A stretch of 64,000 bases of DNA from Shewanella morhuae (GTDB lineage: Bacteria; Pseudomonadota; Gammaproteobacteria; Enterobacterales; Shewanellaceae): positions 186,001-250,000 of the forward strand of contig NZ_FTNN01000003.1 in the NCBI RefSeq assembly GCF_900156405.1, read 5' to 3'. Below the pieces are notes generated by a model that made no database searches, had not been told where the DNA came from, and was given only the letters and a program-made list of their open reading frames with translations. Shown piece by piece: positions 53,385 through 63,418 of this stretch (within the stretch, counting starts at the first letter, position 1; every line of letters begins with the position of its first letter). The position numbers were made by a program, and so were the translations under genes.

Positions 53385-55736
53385 TTATTTTTTCAGTTTA
53401 GCGAAAGCATCGGCAAATGCATTTCCCATCGCCGCATTAGCAGAGGCTTTAGGTGCCGATTTTTGTGTAGGTTTTGCCGACGCAGGCGTTTTAGCGTTAT
53501 TACTTCGGCTTTGGCTATTGGGTCGTGATTGAGATTTCGTTTGATCGATAGCTTCATCCAAACGCATACTCAAACTAATACGGCGGCGCTCAACATCGAC
53601 TTCCATCACTTTAACTTTCACCACATCACCCGCTTTTACCACGGTATGGGGATCGCTGATAAATTTGTCAGTCAATGAAGATATATGCACTAAACCATCT
53701 TGATGTACGCCAATATCGACAAAAGCACCAAAGTTAGTCACGTTGGTCACAACGCCTTCAAGCACCATTTCGGCTTTTAAATGCTTAAGTTCTTCAACGC
53801 CATCTTTGAAGGTTGCCGTTTTAAACTCGCCACGGGGATCGCGGCCGGGTTTATCAAGCTCAGTCAAAATATCGGTCACGGTTGGCAAACCAAAATCTGG
53901 CGTAATAAAGTCCTGCGCTTTGATGCTACGCAATAGCTCTGAGTTACCTAGTAGGCTTGCCAATTCAACTTGCTTAGCCTTAGCGATTGATTCCACCAGC
54001 GAATACGCCTCTGGATGCACAGATGACGCATCCAGAGGATTGTCACCAGCGCTGATACGTAAAAAACCTGCCGCTTGTTCGTAAGCTTTGGGTCCTAGAC
54101 GCGGTACTTTTAATAACTCTTTACGGTTTTTAAACTGACCATTGGCGTCGCGATAATCCACAACATTTTTAGCTAATGTTTTATTTAAACCCGCCACTTG
54201 TGACAGCAAAGGCGCAGAAGCCATATTAAGATCGACACCCACACCGTTTACGCAGTCCTCAACCACAGCTTCAAGTGAACCCGATAACTGGCTTTGACTC
54301 ACATCATGTTGGTATTGGCCGACACCGATAGATTTAGGTTCAATTTTAACCAGCTCGGCTAATGGATCTTGTAATCGACGAGCAATCGACACTGCGCCAC
54401 GAATAGAGACATCAAGATCTGGGAACTCAAGCGCCGCTAATTCAGAGGCTGAATATACCGATGCACCCGCTTCACTGACCATCACTTTGGTCAACTGTGG
54501 ATGGGTATCTTTCACGCTGGCAATTAACTCAGCGGCTAATTTGTCAGTTTCGCGCGATGCTGTACCATTACCAATCGCAATCAACTCAACCTTATGCATT
54601 TTGACAAGATTAGCCAAAGTACGAATCGACTTTTCCCACAAATTTTGTGGTGCATGGGGGAAAATAGTCGCATGGCACAACATCTTGCCGGTGTTATCCA
54701 CCACAGCCACTTTCACGCCAGTGCGTAAACCGGGATCCAGTCCCATAGTGGCTTTTGCGCCCGCAGGTGCTGCCATCAGTAAATCGCCTAAATTACGGGC
54801 AAAGACTTTAATCGCTTCAGCTTCAGCGCGTTCACGCATTTGCGAAATAAACTCGGTTTCCATTTGCAGGGCAATTTTTACGCGCCATGTTGCGGTGACT
54901 ACGGTTTTCAACCATTGATCGACACTACTTTCGCCCAGTTTAAGGCGTAAGTGATCAGCAATAATTACCTCACAGTAGCTACCTTGGCCCGCTTGCGCGG
55001 CTGGATCAGCATTCATCGATAGTGATAGAAAGCCTTCATTACGACCCCGCAACATAGCCAATGCACGATGAGATGGGATTTTAGCTAACGGCTCAGTATG
55101 CTCAAAATAGTCGCGAAATTTCGCGCCCTCTTTCTCTTTACCAGCGATTAAGCGGCTTTCTAATACACTATTTTGGCCTAAATGCTCACGTACTTTACGC
55201 AATAACTCAGCATCTTCAGCGTAACGTTCCATCAGAATATAACGCGTACCTTCAAGCACGGCTTTAATGTCAGCAAATCCTGCTTCGCTATTAATATATT
55301 CGCTCGCTTTGGCGTCTATATCGGCATTACGGTCAGCCAACAATGCATCGGCTAATGGCTCTAATCCTGCTTCAATCGCGATTTGCCCCTTAGTGCGACG
55401 CTTAGGTTTGAAGGGTAAATACAAATCTTCGAGACGTGTTTTACTATCAGCCTCGTCAATAGCCCATTGTAATTCTGGGGTTAACTTACCTTGAGCTTGG
55501 ATGCTAGACAGGATCACTTGACGCCTGTCATTCAGCTCACGCAGATAACCTAAACGCGTATACAAGGTACGCAATTGCGTATCATCTAAGCCGCCCGTAG
55601 CTTCTTTACGGTAACGGGCGACGAAAGGAACCGTGGCACCATCGTCAAGCAGAGCGATAGTTGCGGTGACTTGTTGCTCACGAACATTCAGTTCTTGAGC
55701 GATAATTTGAGCGATATTATGAGCATGAGTTTGCAT
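53385..55736 (-). CDS. tex: Tex-family RNA-binding transcription accessory protein
   Basis: This large nucleic-acid-binding protein is related to eukaryotic Spt6; in Bordetella and Pseudomonas it affects transcription of toxins and stress genes. It has 783 residues, near the family length. The order is an N-terminal helical domain, a YqgF/RNase H-like core ([17 protein letters not shown]), a helix-hairpin-helix pair ([16 protein letters not shown] and [20 protein letters not shown]) and a C-terminal S1 domain ([20 protein letters not shown]). A Ser/Lys/Asn-rich tail of about 50 residues follows. Confidence 0.94.
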   Translation of the reverse strand: MQTHAHNIAQIIAQELNVREQQVTATIALLDDGATVPFVARYRKEATGGLDDTQLRTLYTRLGYLRELNDRRQVILSSIQAQGKLTPELQWAIDEADSKTRLEDLYLPFKPKRRTKGQIAIEAGLEPLADALLADRNADIDAKASEYINSEAGFADIKAVLEGTRYILMERYAEDAELLRKVREHLGQNSVLESRLIAGKEKEGAKFRDYFEHTEPLAKIPSHRALAMLRGRNEGFLSLSMNADPAAQAGQGSYCEVIIADHLRLKLGESSVDQWLKTVVTATWRVKIALQMETEFISQMRERAEAEAIKVFARNLGDLLMAAPAGAKATMGLDPGLRTGVKVAVVDNTGKMLCHATIFPHAPQNLWEKSIRTLANLVKMHKVELIAIGNGTASRETDKLAAELIASVKDTHPQLTKVMVSEAGASVYSASELAALEFPDLDVSIRGAVSIARRLQDPLAELVKIEPKSIGVGQYQHDVSQSQLSGSLEAVVEDCVNGVGVDLNMASAPLLSQVAGLNKTLAKNVVDYRDANGQFKNRKELLKVPRLGPKAYEQAAGFLRISAGDNPLDASSVHPEAYSLVESIAKAKQVELASLLGNSELLRSIKAQDFITPDFGLPTVTDILTELDKPGRDPRGEFKTATFKDGVEELKHLKAEMVLEGVVTNVTNFGAFVDIGVHQDGLVHISSLTDKFISDPHTVVKAGDVVKVKVMEVDVERRRISLSMRLDEAIDQTKSQSRPNSQSRSNNAKTPASAKPTQKSAPKASANAAMGNAFADAFAKLKK

Positions 55737-55877
55737 AAATAAAGTGTCGTGCCTAGCTAATAAAGTAAGTCGTTATTGCGCCAAAGATACCACAGGCGCA
55801 CGGTAAGTTTCATGCTAAAGCCAAGTTGAAATCACAGAGTTTGATCTTCAGCTGAGTTTCTTCGTCGTTGTCTAAAA

Positions 55878-56402
55878 TTAACCAGCACTATCGAATAGCG
55901 ACTCTGGCGTACCAGTAAGATTATCTTCAAACGGTGTATAACGTATCTGATTGATATACCATTCTTTTGGTCCTGACGGTGTTTGCACTACCACCTCATC
56001 ATCCACTTGCTTGCCGATTAACGCACGCGCCATAGGTGAATCAATAGTGATGTAGCCCAATTTAGTATCGAGCTCATCTTTACCCACAATACGGTAACGT
56101 ACACGCTCACCCGCTTCGTTTTCGAGTTCAAACCACGCGCCAAAGTAAATTTTACCTTCTTGCTGTGGCGAATAATCGACAATTTTCAATTCTTCAAGCC
56201 GTTTAACTAGGTATCGAACACGGCCATCTATTTGTCTTAATAAGCGCTTGTTATAGGTGTAATCAGCATTTTCACTACGGTCACCCTGCGCCGCAGCTTC
56301 TTGCACTTTAAGGGTGATTTGCGGTCGATATTCTTTCCATAAATACTTCAACTCTTTATCTAAAGCTTGCCAACCCTGACGGGTAATCAAATGTGCTTTC
56401 AT
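55878..56402 (-). CDS. greB: GreB, transcript cleavage factor
   Basis: GreB rescues backtracked RNA polymerase by stimulating transcript cleavage. The N-terminal coiled coil has the acidic tip with GDRSENADY (Asp and Glu residues that reach the active site), and the C-terminal globular domain follows. The start MKAHLITRQGW gives 174 residues; a GAGAG site precedes it, while a longer reading by five codons has none. E. coli GreB is 158 residues; the extra length is a C-terminal extension (FEDNLTGTPESLFDSAG). Confidence 0.94.
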   Translation of the reverse strand: MKAHLITRQGWQALDKELKYLWKEYRPQITLKVQEAAAQGDRSENADYTYNKRLLRQIDGRVRYLVKRLEELKIVDYSPQQEGKIYFGAWFELENEAGERVRYRIVGKDELDTKLGYITIDSPMARALIGKQVDDEVVVQTPSGPKEWYINQIRYTPFEDNLTGTPESLFDSAG

Positions 56403-56477
56403 AACTCTCTTATCCACATATTGAGCAAAAATAGCGGCATCCTATAGGAACGCTAAAAATAATATAAAACGGGTTAA

Positions 56478-57410
56478 CTACAGCTCCAAACCGCAAACGA
56501 CATTACGACCATTTTGTTTCGCAACATATAATTGCTGATCAGCCGTTTCAATAAGCGTTTGCCAGGTCAAATCACTACGAGGCTGCACGCAGGCTACACC
56601 GGCACTAATAGTAACTTCGTTGAAACTCGAATCGATATGCTTAATGTGCAAAGCTTGCACTGCATCGACTATGTTCTGTGCCATATGTTCCGCCCCTAGC
56701 AATGGGGTGTCAGGTAGAATGCAAATAAATTCTTCACCACCATATCGCGCAACAAAGTCCACCGCGCGTTTTAATGTAGTGCTAATTGCTTTAGCAACCA
56801 GACGTAAACATCGATCGCCTTCTTGATGGCCATAACGATCATTGAAATGTTTGAAAAAATCAACGTCTAACATCACCACGGATAAAGGCGATTGAGTTCG
56901 GCAACTGTGCTCCCATATTTCAGGTAGACGTTGTTCAAACTGACGCCGGTTCGCCACCCCAGTTAAGCTGTCAAGCAATGCAATCGAGTGCAACAAATCG
57001 GTTTGCCGCTTAAGAATAAACTGATTCTTAACTCGTGCGGTGGTAATGATTGGGTTAATAGGCTTATGAATAAAATCAACCGCACCGAGCTGAAAGCCTT
57101 TAACCTCCTGAACTTCATCAAAATGTGCCGTAACAAAAATGACCCCAATATTGGCCGTTAGCGGATCGGCTTTAAGTTGTTGGCAGACGTCATAGCCTGA
57201 CATTATCGGCATTTCAATATCTAACAGCACTAAATCTGGCTGTAACTTTTGACATAATGCTATCGCTTGTTGGCCATTGGTCGCCATAAACATTTCATAA
57301 TCTTCATGGAAGAGTTGATGCAATATTTTAATATTAAGCGGTTGATCATCAACGACAAGAATTTTACCTCTCTCAGTTTCAAGTGGCACAATTATGTCTG
57401 CAACATCCAT
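56478..57410 (-). CDS. REC-GGDEF diguanylate cyclase
   Basis: This response regulator makes cyclic di-GMP. The 310-residue protein has an N-terminal receiver domain (ILVVDDQPLNIK, phospho-acceptor Asp in LVLLDIEMP, Lys in IHKPINP) and a GGDEF domain (residues about 145-305). The active site RYGGEEF is intact. The inhibitory site RAVD sits five residues before it, so product inhibition is expected. Its ATG overlaps the stop of the hybrid kinase gene (TAATG) and the Shine-Dalgarno sequence GGAGGAT lies inside that gene, so the two are coupled and very likely form a signalling pair. Confidence 0.94.
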   Translation of the reverse strand: MDVADIIVPLETERGKILVVDDQPLNIKILHQLFHEDYEMFMATNGQQAIALCQKLQPDLVLLDIEMPIMSGYDVCQQLKADPLTANIGVIFVTAHFDEVQEVKGFQLGAVDFIHKPINPIITTARVKNQFILKRQTDLLHSIALLDSLTGVANRRQFEQRLPEIWEHSCRTQSPLSVVMLDVDFFKHFNDRYGHQEGDRCLRLVAKAISTTLKRAVDFVARYGGEEFICILPDTPLLGAEHMAQNIVDAVQALHIKHIDSSFNEVTISAGVACVQPRSDLTWQTLIETADQQLYVAKQNGRNVVCGLEL

Positions 57411-60400
57411 TATTTATCCTCCAACACGATAATGTGTAGCGTATCTAATGCTTGGGCGAATTCGAGAGCTTGCACTTGCGTATATAGCACTGACCATTGT
57501 GGGTGGCCCGATAACGATTCTGCTAACTGCTCCACTCGCGTTATAGCTTCTAAATTATTTTCTGCTAATAACGTCATTAGCGTATTTAGCTCTAATTTTA
57601 TATTTTGTACCGCTGTGGCTGGCTGACTGAGTTGATTTGTAACATCATTCGCGAAAATACTCGCTTCTGTAGCCTCGCCATAAGTCGCGATTTGTTGGCT
57701 ACTTTGGTGGATTAACACAGCTAACTTATCAACCCAATGCTCAACTTCAACTTGCTCAAAGGATTTTTGCTTAAATTGTTGCTCTAAATAAGCACTATAT
57801 GTCGCTAAGCGCCTAGCCCCAAAACTACTGGCCACGCCTTTAATCGCATGGCTTACAGCGGCCGCCTTTTCATAGTCAGCTACCCGAGTCGCTTGGGTCA
57901 ATTGCGCCAGTTGCTTGTTCATTTCAGGCGTGAAATTCTGCGCTATTTTATGAAAGAACGACTCATTTCCGCCAAAACGCTGCAAGATAAGATCGATATT
58001 ATCCAGTAATGGCTCATCCTCTAGGCTGACCGCTGCCGTGGAATAATACTCTGCATATTGCTGAGTAGTTGCGACCTCTCGTCCTACTAACTGCAAAATA
58101 CTGGGTAGCAGTAATGGCATATCAATGGGTTTACTTACATGGTCATTCATCCCGGCATCGAGGCAATCTTGCCTGTCTGACTGAGAGGCGTTAGCCGTCA
58201 TCGCTAATATGGGTAAAGTAGCAAAGCGTTCATCACTACGGATAAGACGAGTCGCCTCCAAGCCATCCATATCAGGCATTTGCATGTCCATTATGACGAT
58301 GTCGAATAGGTTTTCATTTTCAAACACCAGAGCAACTCCTGCCACGCCGCCCTCGGCCAATACTACACTTGCCCCTTCATAACTTAACAACTCATCAATC
58401 ACTTGTCGGTTTAGCTGATTATCCTCGACCACTAAAATGGTGAGTCCGGCTAATAGTCGCTGCGAACGCGGCTTAGGATGGCTATTCATCGTCTTGCCTT
58501 CGATGGCATTTACAATTGTTTCAGCTAAGACTTGTGAAGTAACGGGTTTGGTTAAAAAATTCACAAAAGGTACGTCTTTAATCTGCTGACTTTCTGCAAT
58601 CACTTCGTGCCCATAGGCGGTTAACATTACCACCAGTGGCGTACGACTATCGGCATGTGAATCACGCAGTATTTCGGCAGTTTGTAAGCCATTTAACTCA
58701 GGCATACGCCAGTCCATCAAGATGACGTCAAAGGGGTTTAAAGCTTTATCGGCACGGGCTGATTGAGTGAGCGCCGAATAACCTCCCAAGGCTATTTCGA
58801 CCTCACAACCCAGCCCAGTGAGAACCTTATATAAAATCTCCGCAGTGAGCTGATTATCATCAACCACTAAAACACGGTATCCACTGAGATCTATCTGTTG
58901 GCTTTCTCCTGCTGTCATAATCGGAAAAGTCACATCAAACCAAAAACGGCTACCGATACCGACCTGACTGGTGACTTGTAGCTGGCCGCCCATAAGCTCA
59001 ACCAGCCTTTTACTGATGGCGAGCCCAAGCCCCGTCCCCCCAAAACGGCGTGATGTTGACGATTCCGCTTGCTCAAATCCGGTAAATATCCGCTCTATTT
59101 GCTCATCACTGATGCCTATTCCCGTATCCGTAATCGCAATCTGTAACGTAACCGTATCGGTGTCACGGGCTAAGCAGTTAATCGCAACCGTGACCTGGCC
59201 ACTAAGGGTAAATTTAAGTGCATTACCCGCTAAATTAATGAGAATTTGCTGCAATCTCAACTGATCGGCTAACAACCAGGGCGGTAAGGCTGAATCAAGG
59301 TCAAACATTACCTCAACATCTTGATTGCCATGATTACCTGATAGCACTACGGCAAGATCGCGCATCAGTAGCTCGATAGAGCAAGGCTGTAGATCGAGTG
59401 TTAGCTTACCTGCATCGATTTTAGAGAAATCAAGAATGTCATTAAGCAAACCTAACAATGACTTAGCAGCGGTTTGAGTCTTGCTAACATAGTCCTGCTG
59501 CTGCGAGGAAAGAGAGGTATGTTGCATGAGTTGCAACATACCAAATACGGCGTTCATCGGTGTGCGAATTTCGTGGCTCATATTTGCTAAAAATGCAGAC
59601 TTAGCAGCGCTGGCCGCATCGGCCTCTAATTTAGCTTCTCTGAGAGTTGCTTCTAATTGCCGCTGCTCGGTAATATCGATATTAATACCAATCACTCTTA
59701 CTGCATTACCGTTTTTATCCCGCTCTATGGCAGCTGCCGCTTGTACATAGCAAGTAGAGCCGTCCGCTTTAATCAACCTGAAAATAGGATCATATTGAAC
59801 GGTTCCCGCTAAAGCCGCTTCTAATTGGGCATTAGCAGACACTAGATCGTCAGGATGGACGCGCATAGACCAATGCTCATAAGTGACGCCCTGCTTTTGT
59901 AAGCTTAGGGGGTGATCATAAATAATATACATACGATCGTTCCATTCGAGCGTGTTATCGAGCACATTCCAAGCCCAGATACCCAGTTTAGCGACTTCAG
60001 CAGCCTTGCTTAAATGGTTACTGAGAGTAATGAGTGCTTCTTGTTGTTGTAATACCTGCGAAATATCGACTGCCATGCCTAAATAGCCAATAATTTTACC
60101 TTCGCTATCGTGCATTGCGGTAACCGAGAGGGATACTTGAAATTGGCTGCCATCTTTACGCACATAAGTCCACTGACGTGTTTCGGAGCCTTGAATTTTC
60201 GCTTTATAAATGAGGGCATCAAAACCTTGAATATCTTGGCCATACTCACGGGAGATCTCTGCAGCTTGAGTGAGTAACTCTTCTTTTAGGTGTAAAGGCG
60301 TCGGCCGTGATTTACCTACGACCTCTGTAGCTGAGTAGCCCAGCAAACGCTCGGCACCGCGGTTAAAAATGGTCACCACACCCTTGGTATCAGTCGCAAT

Positions 60401-62296
60401 AATCGACATTTCAGAGGCCGCATCGAGTACATTTGTGAGTAATGACCCTAAGTTATTTTTTTCAATCTGTATTAGCTTACGACCAGTGATATCAATTCTT
60501 AACGCGACAAAACGCTCAATTTTACCTTGCTCATCAATAACAGGGCCAATAACGGTGTCGAACCATTTTAGTTGCTGGTTTTGATCGCGGTTGCAGATCT
60601 CACCATGCCAAGACTCGCCAGAGGTTATTTGCGCCCACATCGCTTGCCAAAATGCAGTATCGTGCTCATTCGACTTCATTATTGCATGGGTACTGCCAAC
60701 CAGTTGCTCACGGGAATAACCACTGACGAAGCAAAAATGATCATTCACTTCTAGAATAATTCCGTCTGCATCGGTCACAGAATAAAGCAGCTGTTGATTA
60801 ATCGTATTCAGCAAGGTTTGGTGCTCTAACAATGCTTGCTGCAACGCTTGTGTACGCGTAATCACCTGTTGTTCAAGGCTCGCATTGAGGTTTAATATTT
60901 GCTGCTCAGCCTCTTGCTGCTGGCTAATATCGCGGATAGTTTGGCTCAAACCCACAATGGCGCCATATGCATCGTAAATAGGTAGTGCCGTAGTTGATGT
61001 CGATAAATGGCTGCTATTTTGTTTTTGATGGATAGATATCCGATTTAATACAATTTTTCCCGACATCACTTCCGCAAATAATAACTGCTCTTCTAACACT
61101 CTATTGGGGGGGATAATTAAATCCCAACTCGATTGGTTTAAGACCTGCTCTTCGGTATAACCAAATAACTGTTCTGCACCTCGGTTCCAACTGGTAATGC
61201 TACCGTCTGTGTCATAACTGATAATCGCATCGAGCGAATGATCTAACATGCTAGCGCGCCTTGCTTGCTCTGCGATCACTTGTTGCTTGCGCTGCAAATT
61301 CAGCGACCACATCGCAATTAACCCGCCTAAGAGCAAGCTAAATACACTACCACCGATAAATACTAAGCTAGGTTTATTGAGATGGAGCGCCTTAATAAAA
61401 GCAGGATATGCAATTGCTTCTATCTGCCACTGACGACCAAAAATCTCTTTGATCATTTTATGGCGGTAGGACGACAGTGGTGATGCATCATGCTGAGTTT
61501 CAAAAAAAGGGATAGGGTCTGAAGCTTGCGTGACGTCGCTCAGTAACAGCTTGGTCATCTTGTGATCTAATGCCAGCCCCGTTAATACTTCGTTGGTCAC
61601 CAATGGCGCAAAACTCCAGCCATAACCCGCCGAGAGTCTTTCTGCTTCTGTTTTAGGTACTGAAATGGTTCGATAAATTGGCAGTAAGATTAAGAAGGAC
61701 TGTGAGGTCTTTCCCTCAGCCTGCACTAACGTAATCGGGGCAGATAAACGCGCTTCTCCTGATAATAGTGCCGCATCAGCAGCCTGCTTACGGTACGGCT
61801 CAGAGGCAACATCTAAGCCAACTGCAGCTTGATTGCGCGCGATTGGTTCAATATATTCAATAACATATCGTTCACCGTCATTAGGCGCTAGTTGCTGAAT
61901 CATAAAATCAGGCCAGCTATGTTGTCGAACTCGGGTTAAAAAATTAACCTCATCGGCACGGGCGACTCGGCGAATAAAACCAAATCCACGGGCGCCTGGA
62001 AACTCTTGTTCTACATCCCGTATCAAACTATAACGACCAAAACCTGCACGACTGATATTGTGCTCACCCGCTGCGACAATCGTACCGAGTACACCGCGTA
62101 AACCGTATTGATATAAGGTCATACGGTTGATGACATTCTCACCGATCTGTTCGGTGTTTTCCTGTAAGGCTTGTGCGATTGTTTGGGTATTCGTTCTCTG
62201 TACCCACCATGCCGCTACGGCACTGAGCGTTACCCCAATTAACAGGATAAATAAGCCCAACTTTGAGGCATTTTTATAGCTCATCGACACGCGCAT
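57410..62296 (-). CDS. Large CHASE-PAS hybrid histidine kinase with two receivers and Hpt
   Basis: This is a multi-domain phosphorelay kinase of about 1628 residues from MRVSMSYKN, with AAGG before the ATG; a reading 32 codons longer is less likely. In order: membrane helix (about 14-31), periplasmic CHASE domain (about 70-290), second helix (about 309-330), four PAS modules (starting near 349, 494, 620 and 762), HisKA with SHEIRTPMN (His about 907), and HATPase with NALKF and GGTGLGLAIS. Two receivers follow (Asp in ILMDWRMP and IVIMDMQMP). A C-terminal Hpt domain has His in SHAIKGVASSFGA (about 1482). The coupled diguanylate cyclase is the probable output. Confidence 0.93.
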   Translation of the reverse strand: MRVSMSYKNASKLGLFILLIGVTLSAVAAWWVQRTNTQTIAQALQENTEQIGENVINRMTLYQYGLRGVLGTIVAAGEHNISRAGFGRYSLIRDVEQEFPGARGFGFIRRVARADEVNFLTRVRQHSWPDFMIQQLAPNDGERYVIEYIEPIARNQAAVGLDVASEPYRKQAADAALLSGEARLSAPITLVQAEGKTSQSFLILLPIYRTISVPKTEAERLSAGYGWSFAPLVTNEVLTGLALDHKMTKLLLSDVTQASDPIPFFETQHDASPLSSYRHKMIKEIFGRQWQIEAIAYPAFIKALHLNKPSLVFIGGSVFSLLLGGLIAMWSLNLQRKQQVIAEQARRASMLDHSLDAIISYDTDGSITSWNRGAEQLFGYTEEQVLNQSSWDLIIPPNRVLEEQLLFAEVMSGKIVLNRISIHQKQNSSHLSTSTTALPIYDAYGAIVGLSQTIRDISQQQEAEQQILNLNASLEQQVITRTQALQQALLEHQTLLNTINQQLLYSVTDADGIILEVNDHFCFVSGYSREQLVGSTHAIMKSNEHDTAFWQAMWAQITSGESWHGEICNRDQNQQLKWFDTVIGPVIDEQGKIERFVALRIDITGRKLIQIEKNNLGSLLTNVLDAASEMSIIATDTKGVVTIFNRGAERLLGYSATEVVGKSRPTPLHLKEELLTQAAEISREYGQDIQGFDALIYKAKIQGSETRQWTYVRKDGSQFQVSLSVTAMHDSEGKIIGYLGMAVDISQVLQQQEALITLSNHLSKAAEVAKLGIWAWNVLDNTLEWNDRMYIIYDHPLSLQKQGVTYEHWSMRVHPDDLVSANAQLEAALAGTVQYDPIFRLIKADGSTCYVQAAAAIERDKNGNAVRVIGINIDITEQRQLEATLREAKLEADAASAAKSAFLANMSHEIRTPMNAVFGMLQLMQHTSLSSQQQDYVSKTQTAAKSLLGLLNDILDFSKIDAGKLTLDLQPCSIELLMRDLAVVLSGNHGNQDVEVMFDLDSALPPWLLADQLRLQQILINLAGNALKFTLSGQVTVAINCLARDTDTVTLQIAITDTGIGISDEQIERIFTGFEQAESSTSRRFGGTGLGLAISKRLVELMGGQLQVTSQVGIGSRFWFDVTFPIMTAGESQQIDLSGYRVLVVDDNQLTAEILYKVLTGLGCEVEIALGGYSALTQSARADKALNPFDVILMDWRMPELNGLQTAEILRDSHADSRTPLVVMLTAYGHEVIAESQQIKDVPFVNFLTKPVTSQVLAETIVNAIEGKTMNSHPKPRSQRLLAGLTILVVEDNQLNRQVIDELLSYEGASVVLAEGGVAGVALVFENENLFDIVIMDMQMPDMDGLEATRLIRSDERFATLPILAMTANASQSDRQDCLDAGMNDHVSKPIDMPLLLPSILQLVGREVATTQQYAEYYSTAAVSLEDEPLLDNIDLILQRFGGNESFFHKIAQNFTPEMNKQLAQLTQATRVADYEKAAAVSHAIKGVASSFGARRLATYSAYLEQQFKQKSFEQVEVEHWVDKLAVLIHQSSQQIATYGEATEASIFANDVTNQLSQPATAVQNIKLELNTLMTLLAENNLEAITRVEQLAESLSGHPQWSVLYTQVQALEFAQALDTLHIIVLEDK

Positions 62297-62653
62297 AAAC
62301 ACCTTACAATATAGAATCATAGGGTTATGATTCTGGACTAATACAACCCCTTTTGCCACTAAGGTTATGGCAACACGGTATAAATGTACCAAAAATCTCT
62401 AATTTCAATTTAGTTACAATTTCACCTCTAGCGTGAGAAATCACGAGTATTTCCACGCAATTTCATTTGCTTAGCATTAATATTAGCCAATAAATATCAG
62501 TATTTATTACGCCTAAGCCCTAAGGTGAGCTAGTCGCCTGTGCGGAATGCGGCTATATTAAGCCGATTCATTTTCAATTTCAGTCAGTTGGTTAATCTTA
62601 ACTACTTCTCAGCAGTAGAATAAACACCAAACTGCGCAATTAAGGGACATTCC
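62297..62653. other. 357-base divergent region before ompR
   Basis: This gap separates the hybrid kinase from ompR. It is AT-rich. The only structure I see is a small inverted repeat CGTGA-GAAA-TCACG at 62432-62445. Both promoters should lie here, but I cannot assign them with confidence. Confidence 0.55.
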
Positions 62654-63379
62654 ATGGGACAAGAAACCTCGAAAATTCTCGTTGTCGATGACGATATGCG
62701 CCTACGAGCATTACTCGAGCGTTACCTGATGGAGCAAGGTTATCAGGTGCGCAGCGCAGCTAATGCCGAGCAGATGGATCGTTTATTAGAACGTGAAAAC
62801 TTTCATCTACTGGTACTCGACCTGATGTTACCCGGTGAAGATGGCTTGTCTATTTGCCGTCGTCTGCGCCAGCAAGAAAACCGGATCCCTATCGTGATGC
62901 TGACAGCCAAAGGCGATGAAGTTGACCGAATTATTGGTCTAGAACTCGGCGCCGATGATTATTTACCAAAACCGTTTAACCCACGGGAATTACTCGCGCG
63001 AATTAAAGCGGTGATGCGTCGCCAAACCCAAGATGTGCCCGGTGCCCCCGCGCAGCAAGAGGCACAAATCAACTTTGGTGAATTTTCCTTAGATTTAGCT
63101 ACCCGCGAGATGTACCACGGTGATGAATCTATCGCACTCACCAGCGGCGAATTTGCTGTACTAAAAGTGCTCGTTACTCATCCGCGCGAACCGTTATCAC
63201 GGGATAAACTGATGAACCTTGCCCGCGGCCGTGATTATTCAGCATTAGAGCGTTCTATCGACGTGCAGGTATCGCGTCTACGTCGCTTAATTGAAAAAGA
63301 TCCCGCCAACCCTCGCTATATTCAAACGGTTTGGGGATTGGGTTATGTGTTTGTGCCCGATGGCGCCGCCCGTCGATGA
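62654..63379 (+). CDS. ompR: OmpR, osmotic-stress response regulator
   Basis: This is the DNA-binding partner of EnvZ, which controls porins and other envelope genes. It has 241 residues. The receiver domain shows ILVVDDDMRLRALLERYL, the phospho-acceptor in LLVLDLMLPGEDG and Lys in TAKGDEVDR. The C-terminal winged helix has LTSGEFAVLKVLVTHPREPLSRDKL and SIDVQVSRLRRLIE, as in E. coli OmpR. A GGGACAT site precedes the ATG. envZ begins 39 bases after the stop. Confidence 0.96.
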   Translation: MGQETSKILVVDDDMRLRALLERYLMEQGYQVRSAANAEQMDRLLERENFHLLVLDLMLPGEDGLSICRRLRQQENRIPIVMLTAKGDEVDRIIGLELGADDYLPKPFNPRELLARIKAVMRRQTQDVPGAPAQQEAQINFGEFSLDLATREMYHGDESIALTSGEFAVLKVLVTHPREPLSRDKLMNLARGRDYSALERSIDVQVSRLRRLIEKDPANPRYIQTVWGLGYVFVPDGAARR

Positions 63380-63418
63380 GCCGTATTTTCCACTCAATGT
63401 GTCGTGATTAAACCCGCC

